DNA from: Cedecea neteri NBRC 105707 = ATCC 33855
GTDB lineage: Bacteria > Pseudomonadota > Gammaproteobacteria > Enterobacterales > Enterobacteriaceae
Length of the DNA: 64,000 nt
Direction: 5' to 3'
Assembly (NCBI RefSeq): GCF_001571265.1
Contig: NZ_BCTL01000007.1
Location: 124,001 to 188,000 of the forward strand
The notes under the pieces are model-generated. The model did no database searches and was not told where the DNA came from. It was given only the letters and a program-made list of their open reading frames with translations. The first letter of the stretch is position 1; each line of letters begins with the position of its first letter. Below are positions 27,984 to 37,963 of the stretch, one piece after another. A program made the position numbers and the translations under genes.

Positions 27984-30191
27984 ATGGCGCGTTCACTCCC
28001 TGGTCAGCCAGCCAAAAACCCTGTCCGTAAGCTTGCCCTTTTCGTGGCGGCGGCGGTGGGCACCGTCAGCGCAAATAGCTTCGCGGCGGATACCGGCACG
28101 ACCAAAAAAGAAGACACAATTACCGTTTCAGCCGCCGCGGTGCCGGCCGAAAGCGCATGGGGGCCATCGCCAACCATCGCCGCCAAGCGCAGCGCCACGG
28201 CGACCAAAACCGATACCCCGATTGAAAAGACCCCGCAGTCTATTTCGGTGGTGACCCGCGAAGAGATGGATACCCGTCAGCCGCAGACGGTGAAAGAAGC
28301 CCTGGATTACACGCCTGGCGTGTTCTCTACTCGCGGAAGTTCTTCAACTTATGACGTGGTCTCCATTCGTGGTTTCACGACATCTTCGACCGTTAACACT
28401 AACCAATATCTGGATGGCATGAAGCTGCAGGGAGATAACTACTCTGAAGCTTCTATGGATCCTTATTTCCTGGAGCGTGTTGAGCTGCTGCGTGGCCCTG
28501 TGTCTGTGCTTTATGGTAAAAGCCATCCAGGCGGCGTAGTGAGTATGGTCAGCAAGCGCCCAACGACCGAGCCGCTGCACGAAATTCAGTTTAAGATGGG
28601 CACCAACAACCTGTGGCAAACCGGTTTCGACTTCAGCGATGCGCTGGATGATAACGGTGAATTCTCCTACCGCCTGACTGGCTTAGGCCGCAGCGAAAAT
28701 GCCCAGCAAGAAATGGTCAAATCAAACCGCTACGCTATTGCTCCATCCTTTAGCTGGCGCCCTAATGACAAAACAGATTTCACCTTCCTGAGTAACTTCC
28801 AAAGCGATCCTAACGCGGGTTATTACGGCTGGCTTCCTCGCCAGGGCACGGTTGTTCCTTACGTTGATGCCAACGGCAACTCTCACAAATTGCCTACCGA
28901 TTTCAATGAAGGTGAGAGAGACAACAAAATGTCTCGTCGCCAGCAAATGGTTGGCTATAGCTTCGCGCACGAGTTTAACGACACCTGGACCGTTCGCCAG
29001 AATCTTCGTTATACGCGCGTTCACACGCTCTATGATTCCGTTTACGGAAATGGCTATGTCTCTCCTGGACAGATTAGCCGGGCCTACGTTCGTTCTGACG
29101 AAGACCTTAATAACTTCTCTGTAGATACTCAGGCGCAGGCTAAATTCGCCACCGGGGCGGTTGACCATACCCTGCTGACCGGCGTTGATTACATGCGTAT
29201 GCGCAACGACATTGATGCTATGTATGGCTCTGCAGACCCACTTAGCATGAGTAATCCGCAGTACGGCAACGCGAACGTTGTGACTAACTTCCCTTATGCA
29301 GTCATTAACCGTCAGCAGCAGACGGGGCTTTACATGCAGGATCAGGCGGAGTGGAACAGGTTCGTTCTGACGCTGGGTGGCCGATATGATTTTGCTAAAA
29401 CGTCTACGTTTACTCGCTCCTTAGGAACATTGGCTGAAGTTAGCGATAACCAATTCACGTGGCGCGGTGGCCTGAATTATCTGTTCGATAATGGTATTTC
29501 CCCTTACGTGAGCTACAGCGAATCCTTTGAACCGGTGTCAGGCTCTACCAAGCAAGGTAAGCCATTCGATCCGTCTAAAGGTAAACAGTACGAAGCTGGC
29601 GTGAAGTACGTACCTAAAGACATGCCGGTCACTGTTACCGCTGCCGTTTATCATCTGACGAAAGACAAGAACTTAACTGTCGATCCGAACGATAATGCCT
29701 TTAGTGTTCAGGGGGGAGAAATTCGCTCCCGTGGCCTGGAGCTGGAAGCCAAAGCTGCCGTTAGTGCGAATATTAACCTGACCGCTTCTTACACCTACAC
29801 AGATGCTGAATATACCCATGACACGCTGTATCAGGGTAAACGTCCGGCAGAAGTGCCACGTAACATGGCCTCCCTGTGGGCTGATTACACCTTCCACGAA
29901 ACCGCGCTGAGTGGATTCACCTTCGGGGCTGGCGCTCGTTATGTTGGCGCAACGTCCAGCTTCTATGCTTCTGGCCCTCAAGTGAACGAAACGTTTAACG
30001 TGCCGAGCTATACCGTTGCCGATGCTATGGTTAAGTACGATCTGGCTCGATTCGGCTTGCCTGGCTCTTCCGTGGCTGTGAACGTCAACAACCTGTTCAA
30101 CCGTGAGTATGTCTCAAGTTGCTACCGTGACTATGCATGCTACTGGGGCGCCGAACGTCAGGTGGTTGCTACCGCGACCTTCCGCTTCTAA
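27984..30191 (+). CDS. fhuA: Ferrichrome outer-membrane receptor FhuA
   Basis: A 735-residue TonB-dependent transporter for ferrichrome. A long signal peptide (residues 1 to ~33, cleavage near SFA-A) precedes the TonB box DTITV and the plug domain (KTDTPIEKTPQSISVVT), then a 22-strand barrel ending in TFRF. The last extracellular Cys pair (SSCYRDYACYW) is kept. The region matching E. coli surface loop 4 is shorter and has no Cys pair. ATG 27984 (MARS) matches E. coli; the upstream 34 codons overlap the Fur box and are not used. Confidence 0.96.
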   Translation: MARSLPGQPAKNPVRKLALFVAAAVGTVSANSFAADTGTTKKEDTITVSAAAVPAESAWGPSPTIAAKRSATATKTDTPIEKTPQSISVVTREEMDTRQPQTVKEALDYTPGVFSTRGSSSTYDVVSIRGFTTSSTVNTNQYLDGMKLQGDNYSEASMDPYFLERVELLRGPVSVLYGKSHPGGVVSMVSKRPTTEPLHEIQFKMGTNNLWQTGFDFSDALDDNGEFSYRLTGLGRSENAQQEMVKSNRYAIAPSFSWRPNDKTDFTFLSNFQSDPNAGYYGWLPRQGTVVPYVDANGNSHKLPTDFNEGERDNKMSRRQQMVGYSFAHEFNDTWTVRQNLRYTRVHTLYDSVYGNGYVSPGQISRAYVRSDEDLNNFSVDTQAQAKFATGAVDHTLLTGVDYMRMRNDIDAMYGSADPLSMSNPQYGNANVVTNFPYAVINRQQQTGLYMQDQAEWNRFVLTLGGRYDFAKTSTFTRSLGTLAEVSDNQFTWRGGLNYLFDNGISPYVSYSESFEPVSGSTKQGKPFDPSKGKQYEAGVKYVPKDMPVTVTAAVYHLTKDKNLTVDPNDNAFSVQGGEIRSRGLELEAKAAVSANINLTASYTYTDAEYTHDTLYQGKRPAEVPRNMASLWADYTFHETALSGFTFGAGARYVGATSSFYASGPQVNETFNVPSYTVADAMVKYDLARFGLPGSSVAVNVNNLFNREYVSSCYRDYACYWGAERQVVATATFRF

Positions 30192-30239
30192 CTTGTCTCC
30201 CGGGCACGGTTCGCCGTGCCCTTCACTAAGATGGCTACC

Positions 30240-31037
30240 ATGCAGGATAAACAACTTCATCCCGACACGACTTTTAGCCTCACCGATGTCACGTTCCGCG
30301 TGCCAGGCCGCACGCTACTCCATCCGCTGTCTATCACCTTCCCGGTGGGCAAAGTTACAGGCCTGATTGGCCATAACGGCTCAGGTAAATCGACGCTGCT
30401 GAAAATGCTGGGCCGTCACCAGAAACCTTCTGAGGGTGAAATTCTGCTGAACTCACAGCCGCTGGATAGCTGGAGCAGCAAAGCTTTTGCCCGTCAGGTC
30501 GCCTATCTACCCCAGCAGCTCCCGGCCGCTGAGGGAATGACGGTGCGTGAGCTGGTGGCGATTGGCCGCTATCCGTGGCATGGGGCGTTGGGGCGTTTTG
30601 GCGTGGCTGACCGCGAGCTGGTGGATGAGGCAATTAGCCTGGTTGGGTTGAAGCCGTTCGCGCATCGCCTGGTGGACAGCTTGTCCGGCGGCGAGCGCCA
30701 GCGGGCGTGGATTGCCATGCTGGTGGCGCAGGATAGCCGCTGTTTATTGCTTGATGAACCCACCTCTGCGCTGGATATTGCCCACCAGGTAGATGTGCTG
30801 GCGCTGATTCATCGTCTTAGCCAGGAGCGCGGCCTGACGGTGGTTGCCGTTCTGCACGATATCAATATGGCTGCACGCTATTGTGATAACCTGGTGGCGC
30901 TGCGCGGCGGGGAAATGATTGCTCAGGGTACGCCAGAGACGCTGATGCAAAGCGATACGCTGGAGCACATCTACGGTATTCCGATGGGCATCCTGCCGCA
31001 CCCGGCGGGGGCTGCGCCGGTAAGTTTTGTTTATTGA
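30240..31037 (+). CDS. fhuC: Ferric hydroxamate ABC transporter ATPase
   Basis: A 265-residue ATPase that powers uptake of iron(III)-hydroxamates through FhuB. Walker A GHNGSGKST lies near residue 42, the signature LSGGERQR near 145, Walker B CLLLDEPTSALD, and the switch His in VLHDINMA. Near-identical to E. coli FhuC, including the C-terminal GILPHPAGAAPVSFVY. Translation is coupled to fhuD (TGATG overlap). ATG 30240 gives the family length. Confidence 0.97.
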   Translation: MQDKQLHPDTTFSLTDVTFRVPGRTLLHPLSITFPVGKVTGLIGHNGSGKSTLLKMLGRHQKPSEGEILLNSQPLDSWSSKAFARQVAYLPQQLPAAEGMTVRELVAIGRYPWHGALGRFGVADRELVDEAISLVGLKPFAHRLVDSLSGGERQRAWIAMLVAQDSRCLLLDEPTSALDIAHQVDVLALIHRLSQERGLTVVAVLHDINMAARYCDNLVALRGGEMIAQGTPETLMQSDTLEHIYGIPMGILPHPAGAAPVSFVY

Positions 31038-31936
31038 TGAGCCGTATGAATGACTTTCTGTTGACCCGTCGCCGCCTTCTGGCGGCGATGGCGCTTTCAC
31101 CGCTGCTGCTAAAGCTTCCAGCGGCGCAGGCGGCGGTGCCGGATGCAAAACGCATCATCGCGCTGGAGTGGCTGCCCGTTGAGCTGATGATGGCGTTGGG
31201 CGTGACGCCGATGGCCGTCGCCGACATTCCTAATTACCAGATTTGGGTTAACGAACCTAAGCTGCCGGAAGGCGTGGTGGATGTTGGCCTGCGCACCGAG
31301 CCTAACCTTGAGCTGATGGCGCAGCTAAAACCGTCTCTAATTCTCTATTCCGCAGGCTACGGCCCTTCGCCAGACAAAATCACCCGTATCGCGCCCGGAC
31401 TGGGATTCAATTTTAACGATGGTTCCGGCAAGCCGCTGGAGATTGCGCGTAAATCACTCATTCAGTTGGGGGATACGCTGGGCATGCAGCAGGCCGCCAG
31501 TGACCATCTGGCCAAATTTGATGCGTTCATTGCCAACATGAAGCCCCGCTTTGCCGCTCGCGGCAACCGCCCGGTACTGCTGATGTCATTTTTGGATAAT
31601 CGTCATGCACTGGTGGTGGGCAAGCACAGCTTATTCGAACAAGTGATGGATCTGCTGGGGGTGAAAAATGCCTGGCAAGAAGAAACGAATTTCTGGGGAA
31701 CGGCGGTCGTCGGGATTGAACGCCTGGCCGCGATAAGAGACGCCGATGTGCTGTGCTTCGACCATAAAAACGAAGCGGTTGCCCGCCAGGTGACGGCCAC
31801 GCCGCTGTGGAAAGCAATGCCGTTTATCCGCCAGAACCGTTTTCAACAAGTTCCCGCCGTCTGGCTTTATGGCACGACGATGTCGGCGATGCACTTTGCC
31901 CGCGTGCTGGACGACGGCCTGAGGAGCCTGGCCTGA
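31037..31936 (+). CDS. fhuD: Ferric hydroxamate periplasmic binding protein
   Basis: A 299-residue binding protein that delivers ferrichrome-type siderophores from FhuA to FhuBC. The signal peptide has a Tat-like RRRLLAA motif and ends near AQAA. The class III binding-protein pattern is clear (VALEWLPVELMMALG-like start, LRTEPNLELM, and a Trp/Tyr-rich siderophore pocket). The start shares one base with the fhuC stop, and the stop shares one base with the fhuB start. ATG 31046 is an alternative start nearer the RRR motif. Confidence 0.95.
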   Translation: MSRMNDFLLTRRRLLAAMALSPLLLKLPAAQAAVPDAKRIIALEWLPVELMMALGVTPMAVADIPNYQIWVNEPKLPEGVVDVGLRTEPNLELMAQLKPSLILYSAGYGPSPDKITRIAPGLGFNFNDGSGKPLEIARKSLIQLGDTLGMQQAASDHLAKFDAFIANMKPRFAARGNRPVLLMSFLDNRHALVVGKHSLFEQVMDLLGVKNAWQEETNFWGTAVVGIERLAAIRDADVLCFDHKNEAVARQVTATPLWKAMPFIRQNRFQQVPAVWLYGTTMSAMHFARVLDDGLRSLA

Positions 31937-33912
31937 TGAGACGTCACGTTATTTTCCCTGCCAGCCTGCTGCTGGTTCTGTTTATCTGCGCGCTTTGGCT
32001 GACGCTGCATAACATGAATGGCGTCTTACCTTCCTCGCAGTGGCGCAGCGCCTTTGTCGCGCCGGACATCGACCATGTTCAACAGATGCTGTTTCACTTC
32101 AGCCTTCTGCCGCGCCTGGCGATATCTCTCCTGGTGGGGGCCGGGCTGGGACTAGTCGGCGTCCTGTTCCAGGAGGTGCTGCGAAATCCGCTGGCGGAGC
32201 CGACAACGCTTGGCGTAGCCAGCGGCGCCCAGCTTGGCGTCACGGTCGCCACGCTTTGGGTGTTGCCGTTGGCAGCCCAGCCGTTTGCGGCGCTGATAGG
32301 TGCGGCGGTTGTTGGCCTGCTTGTCTTCGGCGTAGCCTGGGGTAAACGGATGTCGCCGGTCACGCTGATTCTTGCGGGCCTGGTGCTGAGCCTTTACTGC
32401 GGGGCGGTCAACCAGCTGCTGGCTATCTTCCACCACGATCAGCTGCAGAATATGTTCTTGTGGAGTACCGGGTCACTCAATCAGCAGGACTGGAGCAGCG
32501 TTGAAAGTCTGTGGCCGCGTTTGCTGGGCGGCCTGCTGCTAACGCTGCTGTTGCTGCGCCCTTTGACGCTGATGGGGCTGGACGATGGCGTAGCCCGCAA
32601 TCTCGGTCTGGCGCTTTCTCTGGTACGGCTGGCGACGCTGGCGCTGGCGATTGTGATCAGCGCTCAGCTGGTCAACGCGGTCGGTATTGTCGGTTTTATC
32701 GGGCTGTTCGCGCCTTTGCTGGCAAAAATGTTAGGCGCTCGCCGCCTTGCGGCTCGTTTATTCCTCACCCCGCTGATTGGGGCGCTGATCCTCTGGCTTT
32801 CCGACCAGGTTGTGGTCTGGCTCTCCAGCGTGTGGGGCGAAGTCTCTACCGGAACGATTACCGCACTTATTGGCGCACCTATCTTGCTGTGGCTGCTGCC
32901 GCGTCTGCGTACCAGCGGTGCACCGTCCATGAGCGCAGGAGACCACGTTCAGGCTGAACGCCAGCGTGTACTGCTTTGGGTTGCCGCAGGTCTTGGTGTT
33001 CTGCTACTGGTGATTGCTGCCGCGCTGGCTCTGGGGCGCGATGCTCATGGCTGGCGCTGGCTGAGCGGCGCGCTCTTTGATGATGTGCTGCCGTGGCGCT
33101 GGCCGCGAGTTATGGCTGCTCTGACCGCAGGCGTGATGCTGGCGGTTGCGGGCTGCCTGATCCAGCGGTTAACCGGCAATGCGATGGCAAGCCCGGAAGT
33201 GCTGGGGATCAGCTCCGGTGCGGCCTTTGGCGTGGTGCTGATGCTGTTTATTGTCCCGGGGAATGCTTTTGTCTGGCTTCTGCCAGCAGGCAGTCTTGGC
33301 GCGGCGGTGACGTTGCTGATCATCATGATCGCTGCCGGGCGCGGGGGCTTTTCACCTCAGCGTATGTTGTTGGCCGGGATGGCGCTCAGTACCGCCTTTA
33401 CCATGCTGCTGATGATGCTGATGGCAAGCGGCGATCCGCGTATGGCGACGCTGCTGACCTGGATTTCTGGCTCGACGTATAACGTAACCGGTGATCAGGC
33501 CGTGAGGACGCTGGCGGTGATGATTGTGCTGTTAGCGATCACGCCGCTGCTGCGCCGCTGGCTGGTGATTTTACCGCTGGGTGGTGCGACGGCGAGAGCG
33601 GTTGGTATGGCATTAACGCCCTCACGCTTTGCGCTGTTGTTACTGGCTGCAACGCTGACCGCCACGGCAACGTTAATCGTGGGCCCATTAAGCTTTGTCG
33701 GGCTGATGGCGCCGCATATCGCTCGTATGCTTGGTTTCCGCAGGGCAATGCCGCAGATAGCGATGGCCGGGGTTTTTGGCGGAATGCTAATGATTCTGGC
33801 TGACTGGTGCGGCAGGATGATTCTGTTCCCGAATCAGGTGCCGGCGGGGCTGCTGGCGACGTTTATCGGCGCGCCTTACTTCGTTTATCTGCTGAGAAAG
33901 CAGGGAAGGTAA
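31936..33912 (+). CDS. fhuB: Ferric hydroxamate permease, fused double-length FhuB
   Basis: A 658-residue inner-membrane permease made of two fused FecCD-type halves, about 20 transmembrane segments in total. Each half shows the conserved pattern G-x-x-Q...NPLA/NAMASPE-x-LG and a cytoplasmic FVGLMAPHIAR or FIGLFAPLLAK loop for FhuC contact. The TGATG junction couples it to fhuD, and a palindromic repeat ends the operon. The open frame begins earlier (31807), inside fhuD in another frame; ATG 31936 is the true start by homology. Confidence 0.96.
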   Translation: MRRHVIFPASLLLVLFICALWLTLHNMNGVLPSSQWRSAFVAPDIDHVQQMLFHFSLLPRLAISLLVGAGLGLVGVLFQEVLRNPLAEPTTLGVASGAQLGVTVATLWVLPLAAQPFAALIGAAVVGLLVFGVAWGKRMSPVTLILAGLVLSLYCGAVNQLLAIFHHDQLQNMFLWSTGSLNQQDWSSVESLWPRLLGGLLLTLLLLRPLTLMGLDDGVARNLGLALSLVRLATLALAIVISAQLVNAVGIVGFIGLFAPLLAKMLGARRLAARLFLTPLIGALILWLSDQVVVWLSSVWGEVSTGTITALIGAPILLWLLPRLRTSGAPSMSAGDHVQAERQRVLLWVAAGLGVLLLVIAAALALGRDAHGWRWLSGALFDDVLPWRWPRVMAALTAGVMLAVAGCLIQRLTGNAMASPEVLGISSGAAFGVVLMLFIVPGNAFVWLLPAGSLGAAVTLLIIMIAAGRGGFSPQRMLLAGMALSTAFTMLLMMLMASGDPRMATLLTWISGSTYNVTGDQAVRTLAVMIVLLAITPLLRRWLVILPLGGATARAVGMALTPSRFALLLLAATLTATATLIVGPLSFVGLMAPHIARMLGFRRAMPQIAMAGVFGGMLMILADWCGRMILFPNQVPAGLLATFIGAPYFVYLLRKQGR

Positions 33913-33922
33913 CTCTCACTTA

Positions 33923-33957
33923 GCCCTCTCTCAATATCAAAGAGAGGGCAGAGTGAG
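33923..33957. repeat. Small palindromic intergenic repeat, copy D
   Basis: GCCCTCTCT (33923-33931) pairs perfectly with AGAGAGGGC (33941-33949), followed by AGAGTGAGG. It lies between the convergent fhuB and hemL stops and probably serves as their terminator. Confidence 0.68.
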
Positions 33958-33965
33958 GTGAAAGA

Positions 33966-35246
33966 TTACAGCTTCGCAAACACGCGGCGCGCCGCGTCGA
34001 TGGTTCTCTGAATATCTTCTTTACTGTGTGCCACTGACATAAAGCCCGCCTCAAAGGCTGACGGCGCAAGGTACACGCCTTCTTCCAGCATCAGGTGGAA
34101 GAAGCGCTTGAAACGCTCTACGTCGCACGCAACCACGTCTTTATAGCAGGTCACGGTTTCTGCATCGGTGAAGAACAGGCCGAACATGCCGCCGACGTTA
34201 TTCACCACCAGCGGGATGTTTTCTGCTTTTGCTGCATTCAGCAAGCCATTAGCCAGCATTTCCGTCAGCTCGGTGAGGGTCTGGTGAATGCCAGGCTGCG
34301 ACACTTCAGTCAGACAGGCAAAGCCCGCCGCCATTGCGATAGGGTTACCGGAGAGCGTGCCCGCCTGGTAAACCGGGCCGGTTGGCGCCAGGGCGTCCAT
34401 GATTTCGCGGCGGCCACCGAACGCACCGACCGGCATCCCGCCGCCGATGATTTTGCCGAGGCAGGTCAGGTCTGGCTCTACGCCGTAGTATGACTGAGCG
34501 CCCGCCAGCGCCACGCGGAAGCCGGTCATCACTTCATCGATAATCAGCAATGCGCCGAATTCGTCGCATAGCGCGCGTAGGCCTGGCAGGAAGTCTGCGT
34601 TAGGCGGAATGCAGTTCATGTTGCCAGCGACGGGTTCAACAATGATACAGGCGACATCCTGCGGATATTGCTCAAAGGCTTCGCGCACGGAGGCCAGATC
34701 GTTATAGGTGCAGGTCACGGTGTGTTTCGCAAAGTCTGCCGGCACGCCCGGAGAGTTCGGTTGGCCGAGAGTCAGCGCGCCGGAGCCGGCTTTCACCAGC
34801 AGGCAGTCCGCGTGGCCGTGGTAGCAGCCTTCGAACTTGATGATTTTATCGCGGCCGGTGTAGCCGCGAGCCAGGCGGATTGCGCTCATGGTGGCTTCGG
34901 TACCGGAGTTCACCATACGAACCATATCCATTGTTGGCACGAGCTCACAAACCAGCTCCGCCATTTTCACTTCCATTTCGGTTGGTGCCCCGAAGCTCAG
35001 GCCGCGCTCAACGGCTTCGATAACCGCATTGCGGATCGCCGGATGGTTGTGGCCGAGCACCATTGGGCCCCACGAGCCGACATAATCAATATAGGCTTTA
35101 CCGTCTGCGTCATACAGGTAAGCCCCGTCCGCACGCTCGATAAACAGTGGCACACCGCCCACGCCGGTAAAGGCGCGTACCGGTGAGTTAACGCCGCCGG
35201 GAATGACCTGGCGGGCTGCGGCGTACAGGTTTTCAGACTTACTCAT
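33966..35246 (-). CDS. hemL: Glutamate-1-semialdehyde 2,1-aminomutase
   Basis: A 426-residue PLP enzyme of the C5 haem pathway that converts glutamate-1-semialdehyde to 5-aminolevulinate. The class III aminotransferase fold is clear: the substrate-binding MVNSGTEA region near 120, the [10 protein letters not shown] segment with the PLP Asp near 245, and the Schiff-base Lys in CLGKIIGGG near 265. Length and start ([18 protein letters not shown]) equal E. coli. Monocistronic and divergent from clcA. Confidence 0.97.
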   Translation of the reverse strand: MSKSENLYAAARQVIPGGVNSPVRAFTGVGGVPLFIERADGAYLYDADGKAYIDYVGSWGPMVLGHNHPAIRNAVIEAVERGLSFGAPTEMEVKMAELVCELVPTMDMVRMVNSGTEATMSAIRLARGYTGRDKIIKFEGCYHGHADCLLVKAGSGALTLGQPNSPGVPADFAKHTVTCTYNDLASVREAFEQYPQDVACIIVEPVAGNMNCIPPNADFLPGLRALCDEFGALLIIDEVMTGFRVALAGAQSYYGVEPDLTCLGKIIGGGMPVGAFGGRREIMDALAPTGPVYQAGTLSGNPIAMAAGFACLTEVSQPGIHQTLTELTEMLANGLLNAAKAENIPLVVNNVGGMFGLFFTDAETVTCYKDVVACDVERFKRFFHLMLEEGVYLAPSAFEAGFMSVAHSKEDIQRTIDAARRVFAKL

Positions 35247-35356
35247 GAATCGGCTCCTGATTCGTGGAAATGGTGACAGCGGGCTATTCTATGTGAAACC
35301 AGCGCTGCGTTGAAATATTTGCCCAAATCAAACGTTACGGTTTATTAGCTAATTTA

Positions 35357-35387
35357 ATAAGACGAAGGTCTTATCTGTGGGTAAAAT
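35357..35387 (+). promoter_or_regulatory. Inverted repeat and -10 box upstream of clcA
   Basis: A perfect 7-bp inverted repeat ATAAGAC (35357-35363) / GTCTTAT (35368-35374) with a GAAG centre precedes TAAAAT (35382-35387), a fair -10. The position suits an operator or a small leader hairpin. No regulator is recognised. Confidence 0.4.
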
Positions 35388-35423
35388 GCCCGCCTTATTT
35401 GTATGACTAAACGGTTTGAACCC

Positions 35424-36845
35424 ATGAATTTAGCCCATGATGCTCTCGACCCGGCGCAAAGCGTAAGCCAGCGTCGCGGCGCTATTCTGCGTCGCCTGAT
35501 TGGCCAGGATAAAATGCCGCTAATGATTCTATTGATGGCTGCCATCGTGGGAACCCTGGCGGGCCTGGTCGGCGTGGCGTTTGAGAAATCGGTCAACTGG
35601 GTGCTTCAGCACCGTATCGGTATGCTGGCGCAGGTCGCCGACAGCGCCTGGCTGGTGTGGCCGCTGGCGTTTATCAGCTCCGCGCTGCTGGCGATGGTGG
35701 GTTATTTCCTGGTGCGCCGTTTTGCGCCGGAGGCCGGTGGTTCGGGCATTCCTGAAATAGAAGGTGCGCTGGAAGATTTGCGGCCAGTGCGCTGGTGGCG
35801 GGTGATCCCGGTGAAATTCATCGGCGGGATGGGTACGCTGGGCGCGGGAATGGTGCTGGGGCGCGAAGGGCCAACGGTGCAGCTCGGCGGCAATATCGGG
35901 CGAATGGTCACCGACATTTTTCGCATGAAAGGCGCAGAAGCTCGTCACTCACTGCTGGCAACCGGCGCTGCGGCCGGGCTATCTGCGGCGTTTAATGCGC
36001 CGCTGGCCGGGATTCTGTTTATCATCGAAGAGATGCGCACCCAGTTCCGCTACAACCTGATTTCGATAAAAGCGGTGTTTATTGGCGTGATTATGTCGAG
36101 CATCGTGTTCCGCATTTTTAATACCGAAACCACGGTGATTCAGGTGGGCAAACTGGCGGATGCGCCGGTCAACACGCTGTGGCTGTATCTGATCCTCGGC
36201 ATGATTTTTGGCATTGTCGGCGTGGTGTTTAACCGGCTGGTGATCGGCGCTCAGGATATGTTCCAGCGCATTCACGGCGGCAACATTAAGAAGTGGGTGC
36301 TGATCGGCGGGCTTATTGGCGGGCTTTGTGGCGTGCTGGGGCTTATCCAGCAGGCGGCGTCCGGCGGTGGGTTTAGCCTGATCCCGATTGCGGCGATGGG
36401 GAACTACACCATCGGTATGCTGCTGTTCCTGTTTGTGGCTCGCGTTATCACGACTCTGCTGTGTTTTTCCTCCGGCGCACCCGGCGGTATTTTTGCCCCG
36501 ATGCTGGCGCTGGGCACGCTGTTGGGCACGGCTTTCGGCACGGCCTGCGCGGCCTGGTTCCCCGCGTATCATTTGGATATGGGCACCTTTGCGATTGCCG
36601 GAATGGGGGCGTTGTTGGCGGCCTCGCTGCGTGCTCCGCTAACCGCTATCGTGCTGGTGCTTGAGATGACGGATAATTACCAGCTCATTCTGCCAATGAT
36701 TATCACCTGCCTTGGGGCGACACTGTTGGCACAATTTCTGGGCGGGAAACCGCTATACTCGGTAATTCTGGCAAGAACCCTGGCAAAACAAGAGGCTGAG
36801 AAGGCTCGAGCGAACGAGCAGGCTTCCGCCGGGCAGAATACTTGA
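35424..36845 (+). CDS. clcA: H+/Cl- exchange transporter ClcA
   Basis: A 473-residue CLC antiporter exchanging two chloride ions for one proton; in E. coli it supports extreme acid resistance. Selectivity-filter motifs are present: GSGIPE (Ser near 107), GREGP (gating Glu148), GxFAP-type GGIFAP near 355, and the pore Tyr in GGKPLYS near 445; the proton Glu is in FIIEEM near 203. ATG 35403 is upstream, but MNLAHD at 35424 gives exactly the E. coli length; the ribosome site is weak in both cases. Confidence 0.95.
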   Translation: MNLAHDALDPAQSVSQRRGAILRRLIGQDKMPLMILLMAAIVGTLAGLVGVAFEKSVNWVLQHRIGMLAQVADSAWLVWPLAFISSALLAMVGYFLVRRFAPEAGGSGIPEIEGALEDLRPVRWWRVIPVKFIGGMGTLGAGMVLGREGPTVQLGGNIGRMVTDIFRMKGAEARHSLLATGAAAGLSAAFNAPLAGILFIIEEMRTQFRYNLISIKAVFIGVIMSSIVFRIFNTETTVIQVGKLADAPVNTLWLYLILGMIFGIVGVVFNRLVIGAQDMFQRIHGGNIKKWVLIGGLIGGLCGVLGLIQQAASGGGFSLIPIAAMGNYTIGMLLFLFVARVITTLLCFSSGAPGGIFAPMLALGTLLGTAFGTACAAWFPAYHLDMGTFAIAGMGALLAASLRAPLTAIVLVLEMTDNYQLILPMIITCLGATLLAQFLGGKPLYSVILARTLAKQEAEKARANEQASAGQNT

Positions 36846-36871
36846 ACGAATTACTCGGGTATTAGATAATG

Positions 36872-36890
36872 CCGCAAAAGTGCGGGTTGT
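36872..36890 (+). terminator. Weak terminator-like hairpin after clcA
   Basis: CCGCA (36872-36876) pairs with TGCGG (36881-36885) and leads to a broken T run, before erpA. Confidence 0.4.
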
Positions 36891-36925
36891 TTTCTGCCCG
36901 ACTTGTTAATTGTTGGGAGCAAAAA

Positions 36926-37270
36926 ATGAGTGATGACGTAGCGCTGCCGCTGCAGTTTACCGAAGCCGCAGCCAATAAAGTGAAAAGTCTGATTGCAGAC
37001 GAAGAGAACCCTGATCTGAAACTTCGCGTCTATATCACCGGTGGTGGTTGCAGCGGCTTCCAGTATGGCTTCACCTTTGACGACCAGATCAACGACGGCG
37101 ACATGACCATCGAGAAACAGGGCGTTGCTCTGGTTGTGGATCCGATGAGCCTGCAATACCTGGTCGGCGGCGCGGTAGATTACAGCGAAGGCCTGGAAGG
37201 CTCCCGCTTCGTGGTGACTAACCCGAACGCGAAAAGCACCTGCGGGTGTGGTTCCTCCTTCAGCATCTGA
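36926..37270 (+). CDS. erpA: A-type Fe-S cluster carrier ErpA
   Basis: A 114-residue iron-sulfur insertion protein, essential in E. coli for respiratory growth because it matures IspG and IspH. The three cluster Cys are Cys42 (GGGCSGF) and the C-terminal CGCGSSF pair near 106 and 108. ATG 36926 has GGGAG upstream and matches E. coli; the 19 codons open before it are not used. A bidirectional terminator follows. Confidence 0.97.
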   Translation: MSDDVALPLQFTEAAANKVKSLIADEENPDLKLRVYITGGGCSGFQYGFTFDDQINDGDMTIEKQGVALVVDPMSLQYLVGGAVDYSEGLEGSRFVVTNPNAKSTCGCGSSFSI

Positions 37271-37285
37271 TGAGCTGCTGAAACA

Positions 37286-37316
37286 AAAAAGCCGCGTTTG
37301 ATACGCGGCTTTTTTT
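37286..37316. terminator. Bidirectional terminator between erpA and yadS
   Basis: A-run, GCCGCGT (37291-37297), TTGAT loop with A, ACGCGGC (37303-37309), then seven Ts. It serves both convergent genes. Confidence 0.9.
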
Positions 37317-37320
37317 ATGG

Positions 37321-37941
37321 CTATTGTCGGTCAGTTAGCGCAAAGGTCGGCAGTTTAAGGTGCCAGTAGATGGCCGCCAGGCGAATCACCAATGTTACCA
37401 CCATCCCAATCATACTGGCCTGATCCAGCGGGACGTTAAAGGTATGGTAAGCCGTGGCGTGGACGATACCGCCAATAATACAGGCGGTGGCGTAAATTTC
37501 GGTGCGCAGAATCATCGGGACTTCACGGGCCAGCACGTCGCGGATGATCCCGCCGCCTACGCCGGTGATTACGCCCATGCAGATTGCAACCAGCGGGCTG
37601 GCATGCGCGAGAAAAGCTTTATTGACGCCAATACCCACGAACACCGCCAGGCCGACGGCATCCAGCACGGGAAGCACCCATTTGGGTAAACGTCGCGGCT
37701 GTCGCACCAGGACTATCGTCAGCATGCAGGTCACCATGGCGACCACAAGGTCTGTGGGATCTTTTACCCAGAATACCGGGCCGTTGGCTAACGCCATATC
37801 GCGAATTGTTCCTCCGCCTACCGCGGTAACCACCCCAAGCACCAGCACGCCAAAGGGATCCATCCGCAGCTTTCCGGCCAACAAAACGCCGGAAATAGCG
37901 AACACGGCGGTACCGACAATATCCAGCCAATAGACCAGCAT
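37321..37941 (-). CDS. yadS: TRIC cation channel family membrane protein YadS
   Basis: A 206-residue inner-membrane protein of the UPF0126/TRIC family, with about seven transmembrane helices in two inverted repeats. Each repeat has a glycine-rich segment (VTAVGGGTIRD and ITGVGGGIIRD). Prokaryotic relatives form trimeric monovalent-cation channels; YadS itself has no assigned role that I know of. It is the last gene of the mtn-btuF-yadS cluster. Confidence 0.94.
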   Translation of the reverse strand: MLVYWLDIVGTAVFAISGVLLAGKLRMDPFGVLVLGVVTAVGGGTIRDMALANGPVFWVKDPTDLVVAMVTCMLTIVLVRQPRRLPKWVLPVLDAVGLAVFVGIGVNKAFLAHASPLVAICMGVITGVGGGIIRDVLAREVPMILRTEIYATACIIGGIVHATAYHTFNVPLDQASMIGMVVTLVIRLAAIYWHLKLPTFALTDRQ

Positions 37942-37963
37942 TTATGACCCTCAGAGCATGACG

